The notes under the pieces were generated by a model that worked only from the letters and a program-made list of their open reading frames with translations, was not told where the DNA came from and did no database searches. From positions 62,001 to 126,000 of the forward strand of contig NZ_QKTW01000026.1 of assembly GCF_003236175.1 (NCBI RefSeq): DNA of 64,000 nucleotides, given 5' to 3'. Shown here one piece after another: positions 1 through 9,380 of the stretch. Position numbers and translations under genes: made by a program. This stretch comes from Taibaiella soli. Lineage in GTDB: Bacteria > Bacteroidota > Bacteroidia > Chitinophagales > Chitinophagaceae. The number at the start of each line of letters is the position of its first letter. Position 1 is the first letter of the stretch.

Positions 1-3000
1 GGATATAACCGTTTACAATCAAAATCGGAGTTGGTGAAACATTAATCGTATCAGTTACTACAGCCGAAGTATCATGACAACCAGCACCCGTATATTCATA
101 TACGCGATACACACCACTTGCCGTTACTTTATAGCTGTTTGAAGTAGCCCCTGTGATATTGGCGCCATTTTGCTGCCATTGGTAAGAAAGACCTGTTGCC
201 GTATTTGCGTTCAATGTCAGAGAATCACAAGCCTTAGTTGTAGACGAAGTAATCGTTGCAACAGGAGATGCGCTCAGTGTTACGGTAGCTGCAACCGCTG
301 AAGTATCGCTACAACCAGGGCCAGCTACTACATACACGCGGTAAACACCGTTGGCAGTAACATTATAAGCGGAATCCGTAGCACCTGAAATGTTTGCACC
401 ATTTTTCTGCCATTGATAAGTAAGATTCACTGCGTTGTGTGCATGTAAATTCACAGAATCACAAGCTGATACAGCACCGTTTGGTGTGATTTGCGCAGCG
501 CCGACAATCGGTGTGATTACAGAAGGCGCAGAAGGTGCAGAATTACAACTTGACAATACACTTACTACTGTATAATTAGTCGCTACCGTTGGGTTGGCAT
601 ATACCACATGATTGGTATCCGCAGCCGTCATCGGAATGGTAAGTGCAGCATCTTTATAAAGACCTGTTACCGGATTCCAGCTGATTGGTTTTGGTGCACC
701 AAACACGAGTTGCACATTCGGACGCATATTGTTTGCAGTAACATTAGCTGTCAGATAAGAAGAACGTGAAATAATAGAATCATAAAGCATTGGAGCAGCC
801 AGCGGACCGCCGTCAATATAGTACATGTTCAGATTGCTGCTCTGTGCAGTATTAAATGTGCTTACGTTCCAGACAGTCGACGAGTTTCTGCAAATAAAGT
901 CTACTACAAGGTTGCTTGTTCCGTCCCAGGTAAATGGCGTATTCAACAGATAAGTATTAAGACCGTTTGCAACAGAAACCTGTCCTTTAAATACCTTCTG
1001 AATCGGCTGCCAGTTAGCGTTTGAAAAAGATGTAGCGGTGGTATTGCCCATACCGATATTCAGCGAATCAAAGCCTGTAACACCAAAATTCAATGCCACG
1101 TTTAACGAAACCGCAGAAATCTGCACACCCGGTGTCATACCTTGTGCTGTCAATTCCGCTGCGGTGAACATCATTTGCTGACGGTGATTATACTGATATG
1201 CAGACAAAGGCGCGTTGTTATCATTATTCAGATTAAACGTAGAGTCAGTTCCCAATTTAGCAGTAGTAGGCACTGTTGAAGCGCCGGCAGCAGTGATCAT
1301 AACCGGGCTGCCACAAACTACAGCGGAAGCTGGTGTCAATGCCGGAGATACCGGTGCCAGTATTCTGTAATAATTTTTAGCTACAGTATTCGAAGTAGGT
1401 GCAGCTGCAGATCCGATGTTTACAGATGTGAGACAGTAACCGCTCGCAAAAGCAACCATGTTGGTACCCGCATTTGCCGGTGCTGCTGTATCCTGCGCCA
1501 CCACGAAATAAACGATGGTATCGTTTCCTGCAACAGGAGCAGTCAGTAAAGAATAGTCGGGAGTGAAATTGAATACAGAACCGGAAGTGTTGGTACCTGT
1601 TACATATTTCCATCCGTTGAACGCAGCAGTATTTGTTGTACCAAAAGCATCTGCTTCTGAAGTTTTGCGATAATACATACGCGGAGCAGCTGTAGTAGTG
1701 TTCACGCCCGTACCATCATAAATATTCGCAGTCAGTGTTGGCGCAATATTCGCACAAACCGAAGTAGACGGCAATGCGCTATAACTGATTACCGGAGGGA
1801 AATAGTCTTTATTCGCACCGTGAAACAGAATAGCACCTATATCAGAAATTGTTGCACGAACACCACCGATCTCATCAGTAGTAATTGCAGGATTCGTAAT
1901 TGGCGAGCTGCTGCTGCTGGCATAAGACATACCTGAAGGAGCGTACATGCCCGGGTGACCTGTTACAGCAACCGTGTTGTACTCTGTAAAGCTCGTACGT
2001 TCTTTCTGTCCCATCCATGCCTTATAAAGACTTAGACAAGAGTTGTTGAAATTCGGATCATTGAGTGGACCATAAGCGTTAATTGCAGCGGAGTTAAAAC
2101 CTTCCGCATAATAGTAGCAAGAACCAGCAGCCGGTACGTAGTAAATATTGTTACCGGAAGTATTCGCCATATAAACCGGCGCAGGACCACCTACGTTACC
2201 GGATTGTTTTACGATAGCACCGACCATACCAAAACCGTTTGGCATACAATCAAGATAGACGATGTTATTACGGATATCCATACCCATCAGTTTATCTCCC
2301 AGATAAATACCGGCTACACCAAAGTAAGACCCGGTGCTGGTTGGATTGAGACGAACCGTATTGTGATAAATATTGTAGTAAGACGTGTAGTTAATAGTAC
2401 CAACCAGATAGATGCCATAAATACTCGGCCATGCCCAGTTTGGCGCCGAATAATCACTGATAGTATTGTTGTACAGGTTACAGGTACCCAGTCCGGCTGT
2501 ACCGGCGATACCATAGATCGCACCTGATGTTGCAGCACCGGTGCCGGTGGCCGCAAGGCCAGTAATCAGGTTGTTATAAACAGAGTTGCTGTTATTACCG
2601 CCATCGATCTTGATACCATACAGAAAACCGTTCGCAGTGGTATCTTTCCCAACGTAACAATCATGAAGATCACCGTTGAAAGACTTATCGACAGAGATAA
2701 AAAACGCATTATTGTTACGGCAGTTCGTAACTGTATCGAAAGCCATTACTGATCCTTTCGCACCGTACATCGCCAGGTGTCCGTAAAAAGCCCCGCCCGT
2801 AGAAGTGGTAACAAAACTATACATCGATACACATTTATCAACTTTGTTGTACATGTACGTTACTATGAAACCGTTTGGATCAGCGTTGGTGCTGAAAATA
2901 CCGCTACCTGTATAGAAGCATTTCAGCTGTGAATTCGAATAGCAATTCTGCATCAGGTTTCTGGTAAAAATCAGCGACCCGGTTGGTGCCTGATTGGTGG

Positions 3001-4354
3001 CGTTATCAATCCCCGTCAGCTCACCACTGCCACCCGCAACTCCCAATTTGTTCAGATTGGTGAATTGGTTATTTTGAATAACGGTGTATTTACGGCTACC
3101 TGCAGACGTATTGCTGCCTGATTCGTAAATACATTTGATAGTACTGTTACTGTTAGTCTTGGTCATACTCGACCAGATGATATTCGTAAAGTTGTTATTG
3201 CAGATACTATCAATATTAAAGTCGGTATAGTTGTTGTAAAGCCCGTAGAAGTTACCGGCCGTCGCAGAGGTATCCGTTCCCGTAATCGTATTATTGACAA
3301 AAACGAATTTTGCGTTGATATCGGAATGACCCGTAGTCGGAAACGCAGAACCAATGAGGTTGTTATTAAACACCGCATACATATTACCGCTCGCAAACGC
3401 CGCGCTCGGCGCCCAGCTCAGATCATACGTGTTGTTTTTAATGGTCATGTTACCTCTACCGGTACCCAGCGACATCATCGCCAGTTCGGCAATGGATGGT
3501 GTTTGCGTATTGGAAACAGAAAACTGATTGTATTGAACAGTCAAAACAGAATCAAACTGCACGTAAAGACCTGCAGTACGGTTATTGGTACTGCCGCCCA
3601 CTTTCATCAGATTACCTGCTGCAGCCGTCGCACCGCCAATTACGTTGTTGTAATCATAAAAACCCGGAGCGTTCATACCACGAAAAGACATCGCAGTGTC
3701 GATGTTGCTGATGTTATTGCCCGAGAAAACGTTATAGCTGTTTGCGTCTCCTGCAACAGCGCCGGTTACCGGCAGTATCACGCCGCTGGCAGCATTTGAG
3801 TGCGCCATACGGATACCGCATGACACCAGGTTAGCCGCATTCAGCGTAATGGTACAATTGGTGATCGTATTATACTGACAACCATCGTAAGGAGCAGTAG
3901 CATTAAGTTTCACCAGATTATACCCCCATTCCATACGTGTAGTAGTAGTGGTATTTGCTGCATTTTCCGAAAGATTGAGGCCATTGATCGTTACGTAATC
4001 GGTACCAAGGATAGAAAAAATCGCATCACTCGTTCCCACGCCGGTTCCGGCTGTAATAGTGTTACCGTTACCGTTGATGACAATCGTCTTGGCTGCCGAC
4101 ACACTGCTGTTCAGCGCTGTACTGCCAAGCGCATACCCTGTACCCGGTGCCGTCTGCGGATTCCCCGAAACGACATTGATGATGACACCACCACTGCCTA
4201 CACCTTGTGTATTCAGTGCTGTAATTGCCGTGCCCAGATCTGGATAGTCGCCCGGAATATTTTTTGTGCCGGACAACTGGGCACTCACCTGCAAACTCAT
4301 GATGCTTCCTGAAAACAGCAGAAGCATACGCCGCCATGTAGTTTTAATAATCAT
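1..4354 (-). CDS. Giant secreted beta-helix / Ig-like repeat protein (5' part; 3' end outside window)
   Basis: One reading frame stays open from an ATG at 4354 to the window edge; about 1,451 codons are visible. The N terminus is a signal peptide (MIIKTTWRRMLLLF..., predicted cleavage after VSAQ). Residues ~20-720 are rich in short Asn-containing turns (NNxI, YNNxI, NNNL) typical of a right-handed parallel beta-helix. Residues ~860-1270 hold beta-rich segments of unknown fold. From ~1278 on there are at least two Ig-like repeats of about 85 residues with the signature YQWQ(K/Q)NGANI(S/T)GAT and a paired Cys. This is the architecture of large Bacteroidota surface proteins that usually end in a T9SS sorting domain, which would lie outside the window. 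It is probably exported and surface-attached; ligand unknown. It is divergent from the response regulator at 4762. Confidence 0.85.
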   Translation of the reverse strand, partial: MIIKTTWRRMLLLFSGSIMSLQVSAQLSGTKNIPGDYPDLGTAITALNTQGVGSGGVIINVVSGNPQTAPGTGYALGSTALNSSVSAAKTIVINGNGNTITAGTGVGTSDAIFSILGTDYVTINGLNLSENAANTTTTTRMEWGYNLVKLNATAPYDGCQYNTITNCTITLNAANLVSCGIRMAHSNAASGVILPVTGAVAGDANSYNVFSGNNISNIDTAMSFRGMNAPGFYDYNNVIGGATAAAGNLMKVGGSTNNRTAGLYVQFDSVLTVQYNQFSVSNTQTPSIAELAMMSLGTGRGNMTIKNNTYDLSWAPSAAFASGNMYAVFNNNLIGSAFPTTGHSDINAKFVFVNNTITGTDTSATAGNFYGLYNNYTDFNIDSICNNNFTNIIWSSMTKTNSNSTIKCIYESGSNTSAGSRKYTVIQNNQFTNLNKLGVAGGSGELTGIDNATNQAPTGSLIFTRNLMQNCYSNSQLKCFYTGSGIFSTNADPNGFIVTYMYNKVDKCVSMYSFVTTSTGGAFYGHLAMYGAKGSVMAFDTVTNCRNNNAFFISVDKSFNGDLHDCYVGKDTTANGFLYGIKIDGGNNSNSVYNNLITGLAATGTGAATSGAIYGIAGTAGLGTCNLYNNTISDYSAPNWAWPSIYGIYLVGTINYTSYYNIYHNTVRLNPTSTGSYFGVAGIYLGDKLMGMDIRNNIVYLDCMPNGFGMVGAIVKQSGNVGGPAPVYMANTSGNNIYYVPAAGSCYYYAEGFNSAAINAYGPLNDPNFNNSCLSLYKAWMGQKERTSFTEYNTVAVTGHPGMYAPSGMSYASSSSSPITNPAITTDEIGGVRATISDIGAILFHGANKDYFPPVISYSALPSTSVCANIAPTLTANIYDGTGVNTTTAAPRMYYRKTSEADAFGTTNTAAFNGWKYVTGTNTSGSVFNFTPDYSLLTAPVAGNDTIVYFVVAQDTAAPANAGTNMVAFASGYCLTSVNIGSAAAPTSNTVAKNYYRILAPVSPALTPASAVVCGSPVMITAAGASTVPTTAKLGTDSTFNLNNDNNAPLSAYQYNHRQQMMFTAAELTAQGMTPGVQISAVSLNVALNFGVTGFDSLNIGMGNTTATSFSNANWQPIQKVFKGQVSVANGLNTYLLNTPFTWDGTSNLVVDFICRNSSTVWNVSTFNTAQSSNLNMYYIDGGPLAAPMLYDSIISRSSYLTANVTANNMRPNVQLVFGAPKPISWNPVTGLYKDAALTIPMTAADTNHVVYANPTVATNYTVVSVLSSCNSAPSAPSVITPIVGAAQITPNGAVSACDSVNLHAHNAVNLTYQWQKNGANISGATDSAYNVTANGVYRVYVVAGPGCSDTSAVAATVTLSASPVATITSSTTKACDSLTLNANTATGLSYQWQQNGANITGATSNSYKVTASGVYRVYEYTGAGCHDTSAVVTDTINVSPTPILIVNGYI

Positions 4355-4761
4355 TAGATTGATTTTGGGGGTTTCGGTGATTGCAATTTTTTGTCGCGAC
4401 CACCATTAATTAACAATTCGTTTTCGGGGAATGAAAAAAGCAATAAGCCATTTCTATTCGCGACTTACAAGGTCGTTTTTTGCATCGCAACACAACTATG
4501 AATGCATTGAATTCTGATTCGAAAAATCTTTAATCACTATTCGAATTATATTGAAATGCAACATCCAGGAAGTTTAAACAGAATAAACTTGTTAACGTAA
4601 ACAACTGTATAACAACAAAAAAGACATAAAACAGAAATAAATTACCAGGTAGCCTCGTTTCATACGACATCTACAATAATGCGATACAATTGACTAACTT
4701 GCCGGTTAATCCCAATATAAGACATCAAAAAATCCGCACTCCATCAACGGTATTATTGCTT
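4355..4761. promoter_or_regulatory. Divergent intergenic region between the giant surface protein and the response regulator
   Basis: This 407-bp AT-rich spacer must contain both divergent promoters. I found no exact TAnnTTTG box on either strand. Two copies of the palindrome TTCGAA lie about 25 bp apart near 4519-4554 and could be a regulator site, but this is only a pattern. No gene is visible here. Confidence 0.35.
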
Positions 4762-5433
4762 ATGATCGCTAAAAATCTTGTGAACAACCCCGCTATCAAT
4801 GTACTCATAGCCGAGGATCATTATCTGGTCCGGAAAGTGACAAAACAGGTCGTGAAAACCTATTATCCACAAGCTACTTTCGAAGAAACAGACAGCATTG
4901 AGGAACTGGCAGATATGGTGAAAAACGGAAAGTATGATCTGCTCATTCTCGATATTTATCTGGCTGACGGCAACGTGATCTCTACCCTCCCTTACATCAA
5001 ACAACATGCCGGACCGGAAACAGGAATTTTATTCTTCACGATGTGCAAGGAAGATACTTATGCAAAACGCCTGATACAGCTGGGAGCAGACGGTTTTCTG
5101 AATAAAAAGGCAGATGAAAACGAGATTAAAGAATCGCTTCAAAAAATTCTGGCCGGCGAGAAATACATCAGTCCTTATATGCAGCGAAAACTCGCAGAGG
5201 AAGTTGTAAGCGGCCGCAAAAGCAACCCGTTTGAAGAACTGACCAACAAAGAATTTGAGGTGATGCTTTATTTATTGCAGGGGCATTCACTCAACGATAT
5301 TGCAGACATTACACACGTTTCTGTAAGTACAGTAAGTTCACATAAGAAAAGAATGTTTGACCGGCTGAAAATTACGAGCCTGGTAGAATTAACGCAGCTG
5401 ACTGCCATACATAATATCATTCCCGGCGGATAG
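4762..5433 (+). CDS. LuxR/NarL-type response regulator
   Basis: The 223-residue protein has an N-terminal receiver domain (about residues 13-130) with the acidic pocket IAEDH and phospho-acceptor Asp64 in LILDIYLADG, followed by conserved Lys in FLNKKAD. The C-terminal LuxR-type HTH (about 155-215) contains LTNKEFEVMLYLLQGHSLNDIA and VSVSTVSSHKKRMFDRL. An in-frame TTG at 4690 would extend it by 24 residues, but the ATG at 4762 fits the receiver family better. It converges on the propeller histidine kinase at 5529-8642, with a shared terminator between them; that kinase is the likely partner, though this is inferred from proximity only. The divergent giant surface-protein gene is a plausible target. 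Confidence 0.9.
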   Translation: MIAKNLVNNPAINVLIAEDHYLVRKVTKQVVKTYYPQATFEETDSIEELADMVKNGKYDLLILDIYLADGNVISTLPYIKQHAGPETGILFFTMCKEDTYAKRLIQLGADGFLNKKADENEIKESLQKILAGEKYISPYMQRKLAEEVVSGRKSNPFEELTNKEFEVMLYLLQGHSLNDIADITHVSVSTVSSHKKRMFDRLKITSLVELTQLTAIHNIIPGG

Positions 5434-5457
5434 CATTATTCAAAAAAGATAAAAATT

Positions 5458-5500
5458 AAGGGTTAAATAAGTTCGCGACTGCGCCACTTATTTAACCCTT
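5458..5500. terminator. Bidirectional terminator between convergent response regulator and kinase
   Basis: A perfect 14-bp stem (arms 5458-5471 and 5487-5500, AAGGGTTAAATAAG and its complement) encloses a 15-nt loop. T-rich tracts follow on the + strand and, on the minus strand, an A-rich stretch at 5441-5457 reads as T. It serves both convergent genes. Confidence 0.8.
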
Positions 5501-5528
5501 TCTTCATTTACCTATCAAAAATCAGCGA

Positions 5529-8500
5529 TCAGAAAATCATTCCTTTTCGTTGCACAAATGCAACAGCGGGCAAGTGAATATTTACAACGGTGCCTTGTCC
5601 CTGCCTGCTTTCGATGGCAATGCTGCCGCCTAATGCATGCGTCAGATCCCTTACAATGCGCAGCCCTATTCCTTTCCCACCCTCTTCATTGGTTCCTTTT
5701 TCCGGACTTACGCCCAGCATACCATTGATCTGCTGCAAACGCTGCTGCGAAATACCCTTGCCCTGATCGCTCACCGCAACCGTACACAATTTCTTTTCGT
5801 CGGAATAAAACACATCAATCATCACTTTACCGGAAGATGAAAATTTAATGGCGTTACTGAATAAATTATAGAGTATGATCCCGAGCAATTTCGGATCGGT
5901 AAATAACTGCTGACGGGCGTCGAATATCAATTCCAGGCTCAGGTTTTTGTAAGCCGCCTGCGAGCGCAGCGGTTTCCATTTTTCGGCCACCAGATCGGCA
6001 AGCAAAAAGTTTTCATTGTATACCGAGAATGTATCCGCATTCTGTTGTAACTGTGACCAGCGTACCAGATCGTCGGTAAGGCATTCCAGATTTACCACCG
6101 TATCTACCACATCTTCTAAATCTGCCTTCGGAACCGCAACATTCGTATGATCTCCTCCGCGCAGCAAACTGATCAATGCACGTTCTATATACTGAAGTGG
6201 CGTTGCAATGTCGTGGCTCAATGCCGAAAGCAAACGGTTCTTCAACACATTGTTGCGATGCAGCTGCAGATTGGTGGCACGCAGATCTGCAGTGGCCGCA
6301 CGCACATGGCTTTCCAGCTGCCTGTTGCGCCTTACGAGCGACCAATAACGCATCCGGAATAACAGAAAGACCAACAATACACTTCCCAATACAATCAACA
6401 GCAAAAACCAGGTGGTCTGATACCAGAACGGCGCGATTGCAAAATTGAAACGGTGCATACCAGCTTCCGTGCCAAAAGCAGAGCGAAGCAGCAAATGATA
6501 ATGCGTATTACTGAGCACAGGAATCGTGATAAATCCAGATGCGGGAATGTCCAACCATACTGGTCTGTCAAATCGTTCATCTGTAGTCAGCGAATAACGC
6601 ATCTGACTGCCCGAAATTTTCGTCCAGGAAGGTGCCGCAACATGCAATTGAATTGTTTGTGTTCTGGGTCCGCAGTTCAAATCTCTGACCGCGTTTTGTG
6701 AAACGCCATCCACCCAGACATTATCGATGTATAACACGGAATCTGTAGTTGCGTAAATACGCGCCAGCGTATCGGGATGAAATTGCACCAGACCATACAT
6801 AGAAGGCAAACTGATCTTACCTCCCGGCAAACGCAGGTAAGCCGGATTACACCCTCCGTTAAATTCATTGGAATGCAGACCGTAATTACGGTCAAAATAA
6901 ACGTATGCAGGTGTTATTTCTTTTGTATCCGCATAAGACAGCATTTTATGATAATCCGCGATCAACAGACCATGATTTGTGGGAAGAAAAAGATACTTGA
7001 AATCTTTGTCTGGAATCGCGGCGTGTACATACCGGAGACGCGATTCCACATCGAGTGGAAAATGGATAGCCTCCCCATTCCGATATAGGTAAAGACCATC
7101 GCCATAGGTGGCGCACCAAATGTTTCCACGGCCATCCTTCTCTATAAAGCGAACATCTTTCCCCTTCGCAAAAGGCAATAGCCATCCCTTGTCTGTACCG
7201 TTTTTCACAAGATAAATACCTCCGGAAGTACCTACAAGAAGCCCATCCGGGCATTCATAAAATGTTTCAACATGGTAAGAATCATTAAAGCCGATCAGCT
7301 TTATGCGATGCAGCGAATCGTGAACTATATAGCCTATATCAATGCCCTCCGCATCAGACATCCATATTTTACCGCCGGAAGCCTGATAAAAAGCCCTCAC
7401 TCCTTTCTCCACAAATAAAACCGGATGAGCTATTCCGTCTGGTGTCCGCCGGTACACGGTCCCCCTAATGCTGTACCACAAACTCCCGGAACGGTCTGTC
7501 ATGAAAGTAAAACTAGCCGCGTTCTGCAACGAAGGCTCTACGCCTATATACGCTCCGTTTCTGAAAAGCAGTCCCCGCCCCGATAAAATGGTACTGTTGT
7601 TGGGGAAAAAAGCCTGGCCATAAAATACTGCCTGTATATCTTCACTAGCCGGTGGCAGCAACGTTGTGAAAGGCACCGTATGAAAAACAAACAAACCCTG
7701 CGATGCGGAACTTCCGACTAAGGTAAATTCATCTTTCTTCCAGATAGCGCTCAGCAGTAGTGCGCGGGGGAATTGGGACAAAACTGTATCAAAAACAACA
7801 TGGTGTTCTTTATTTAATGCAACGGAAAATACGGTGCTCCCAATTGCATAATACCCCATCACATCAGGATTTTTACTGACGACGACTTTGGTGTCTTCAT
7901 TGTGTTTTTCGGGGCCCATCTGTTCAGATACCAATGCTCCTTTTGCATTATAAACCTGCAACATGCCATCATCCCGGAAGTAAACGACATACGGCGGCTT
8001 AAAAAGCGTGTTTACCTCTTTTGTCGTCTGAATTGGAATTTCTTTAAATAGACCGGCAGCATTATACCAGTCCATATGTGCCTGTGAAACTTCTACTATA
8101 GTGTCGGTAGCAAGCTGATCTCCGAGTGTATACCCTTCCAGCCCATTTTGCCGCTTAAAATTTACAGATTGTTTTAATACAGCATAAGAGTTGAGCTTTC
8201 CGATTTTGGAATTCAGCAAAAGCACGCCTATACTGTCAAAATTCAACGGTGTTATTTTCACGATTCTGCTGGCATAAATGTAAATCAACTGCAGATCGGT
8301 GGTCTGGGCCAACAGCGTATCTCCCTTATAGTACAAAGACCAGATACGGTTGAGGAATCCGGAAACATCAGACCTGTTATGTTCAGGAGTATAAAACTGA
8401 GCACCATCAAACCGCTGTATACCGGATTGGGTTGCCAGCCAGAGAAAACCAGCTTTGTCGGGCAACATATCAGTCACGCTGTTCTGCAACAGTCCGTTCT

Positions 8501-8642
8501 CATCGGTGTATTGCTGAAGAAAATAAGATTTTCCGCCATTACCTTGTACAGATTGTCCGGACGAAATAATGCTCCATGTCTGTAACAACAGCAGCATGAA
8601 AAAAACGGGGAAAAGATTGATGTGGCGCGCAGTAACCTTCAT
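5529..8642 (-). CDS. Two-component-regulator propeller sensor histidine kinase
   Basis: The 1,037-residue protein starts with a signal/anchor helix (about 8-30). A long periplasmic region (about 40-730) follows, with Reg_prop beta-propeller blades (e.g. DKAGFLWLATQSGIQRFDG, DGRGNIWCATYGDGLYLY) and a Y_Y_Y-like segment. One transmembrane helix lies at about 737-760 (TTWFLLLIVLGSVLLVFLLF), then HisKA with His810 in LSALSHDIATPLQYIE, and a HATPase_c domain with N box NLFSNAIKF (~927) and G box GKGIGLRI (~990). Unlike the hybrid systems of Bacteroides it has no receiver or AraC domain; the regulator is a separate convergent gene. The ligand is unknown; a polysaccharide-derived or envelope signal would be typical. 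Confidence 0.93.
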   Translation of the reverse strand: MKVTARHINLFPVFFMLLLLQTWSIISSGQSVQGNGGKSYFLQQYTDENGLLQNSVTDMLPDKAGFLWLATQSGIQRFDGAQFYTPEHNRSDVSGFLNRIWSLYYKGDTLLAQTTDLQLIYIYASRIVKITPLNFDSIGVLLLNSKIGKLNSYAVLKQSVNFKRQNGLEGYTLGDQLATDTIVEVSQAHMDWYNAAGLFKEIPIQTTKEVNTLFKPPYVVYFRDDGMLQVYNAKGALVSEQMGPEKHNEDTKVVVSKNPDVMGYYAIGSTVFSVALNKEHHVVFDTVLSQFPRALLLSAIWKKDEFTLVGSSASQGLFVFHTVPFTTLLPPASEDIQAVFYGQAFFPNNSTILSGRGLLFRNGAYIGVEPSLQNAASFTFMTDRSGSLWYSIRGTVYRRTPDGIAHPVLFVEKGVRAFYQASGGKIWMSDAEGIDIGYIVHDSLHRIKLIGFNDSYHVETFYECPDGLLVGTSGGIYLVKNGTDKGWLLPFAKGKDVRFIEKDGRGNIWCATYGDGLYLYRNGEAIHFPLDVESRLRYVHAAIPDKDFKYLFLPTNHGLLIADYHKMLSYADTKEITPAYVYFDRNYGLHSNEFNGGCNPAYLRLPGGKISLPSMYGLVQFHPDTLARIYATTDSVLYIDNVWVDGVSQNAVRDLNCGPRTQTIQLHVAAPSWTKISGSQMRYSLTTDERFDRPVWLDIPASGFITIPVLSNTHYHLLLRSAFGTEAGMHRFNFAIAPFWYQTTWFLLLIVLGSVLLVFLLFRMRYWSLVRRNRQLESHVRAATADLRATNLQLHRNNVLKNRLLSALSHDIATPLQYIERALISLLRGGDHTNVAVPKADLEDVVDTVVNLECLTDDLVRWSQLQQNADTFSVYNENFLLADLVAEKWKPLRSQAAYKNLSLELIFDARQQLFTDPKLLGIILYNLFSNAIKFSSSGKVMIDVFYSDEKKLCTVAVSDQGKGISQQRLQQINGMLGVSPEKGTNEEGGKGIGLRIVRDLTHALGGSIAIESRQGQGTVVNIHLPAVAFVQRKGMIF

Positions 8643-8733
8643 CGGGCACGGTTAGTAATTGCTATTAAATTACTCAAATAAAAAAGAAATTTTCAATGGA
8701 AATAAAATTGATATTCCTTTATTCATAAAAAAA

Positions 8734-8759
8734 GCCGGGCATTAGACAATGCCCAGCCT
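8734..8759 (-). terminator. Minus-strand intrinsic terminator, proximal copy
   Basis: The hairpin has stem GGGCATT/AATGCCC and a 4-nt loop. On the minus strand it is followed by seven T (A run 8727-8733). It lies upstream of the kinase start at 8642 and does not follow any recognised minus-strand gene. A related copy lies at 8851-8874. Confidence 0.6.
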
Positions 8760-8850
8760 AATATGTGCAAAAAAGACTTAAAGTCAGTATAACCTGACGG
8801 TGCAAAATTTTTAAAAACCCTTTTGCAATAATGTTATCTGAAAAAAATAC

Positions 8851-8874
8851 GCCTGGCATAGACATACCCAGCCT
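8851..8874 (-). terminator. Minus-strand terminator-like hairpin, distal copy
   Basis: This degenerate copy of the 8734 element has the same flanks (GCC...CCCAGCCT) and is also preceded on the + strand by an A7 run (8841-8847). On the minus strand it therefore reads as hairpin plus T tract. Two such copies in tandem, 117 bp apart, have no protein-coding gene in front of them. Confidence 0.5.
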
Positions 8875-9162
8875 TGTCTTAGATCAAATGCGTGTTTTCA
8901 CACGAAAAAAGTTGTTGCTGATCTCACCCAACTAAAACTTAACCATCGTCACCAAAACTTCCCTTTTTTGATTTTCTCCAATTTTTTCGGGCCACAAAGG
9001 TCTGCAATCAAAATTCTGACACGGGCTTAATTTATTGAATCTACATTCAAACTTTATCCAATTTTTGAGCAATTAGCAGCGAAAATATCCTTAAAACACT
9101 CATGCAATCCGTTCACTCAGAGCTGTTTTGATAAGATATCGGGCTATTTGCGACTCAGAAAG

Positions 9163-9300
9163 AACACGTTCCCGCCCGGAGCTGAATCATTTCTGCTAAA
9201 AGAGCGCGCATTTCCACTCAAAGAGGGAACGTTCATGTTCAGAGAAGGAACATTCCCACTAAAAGAGGCAATTTCCAGGCTAAAAGCTACAACCGTTCCC
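9163..9300. repeat. Degenerate 21-bp minisatellite, about six units
   Basis: Six and a half units of exactly 21 bp run from 9163. In + frame they would read as the heptad pattern (G/E/R)(T/S/A)FPLKE, and the minus strand is also open, as expected for a period divisible by three. No start codon context or promoter supports translation, so I treat it as non-coding. A second array with the same period lies at 32860-33150. Confidence 0.75.
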
Positions 9301-9345
9301 ATAGTTGCCAAATCGGCGTTCGCAATTAGATATTTGAGTTTTCTG

Positions 9346-9353
9346 TAAGTTTG
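9346..9353 (+). promoter_or_regulatory. -7 box TAAGTTTG for the DUF1801 gene
   Basis: The sequence is an exact TAnnTTTG match. It overlaps upstream start candidates (TTG 9351, ATG 9354), so those would not be in the mRNA; this argues for the start at 9381 or 9384. Confidence 0.55.
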
Positions 9354-9380
9354 ATGCAGCACAATCCAAACACTTCGACT

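Larger units (their letters stand above)
8643..9380. other. Gene-poor region with hairpins and a minisatellite
   Basis: No convincing protein gene is present in these 738 bp. The region holds the two minus-strand terminator-like hairpins, a 14-nt palindrome CGTGTTTTCACACG (8891-8904), a 21-bp minisatellite (9163-9300) and the promoter of the next gene. The minus strand between about 9050 and 8734 could encode a small RNA. Confidence 0.5.
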
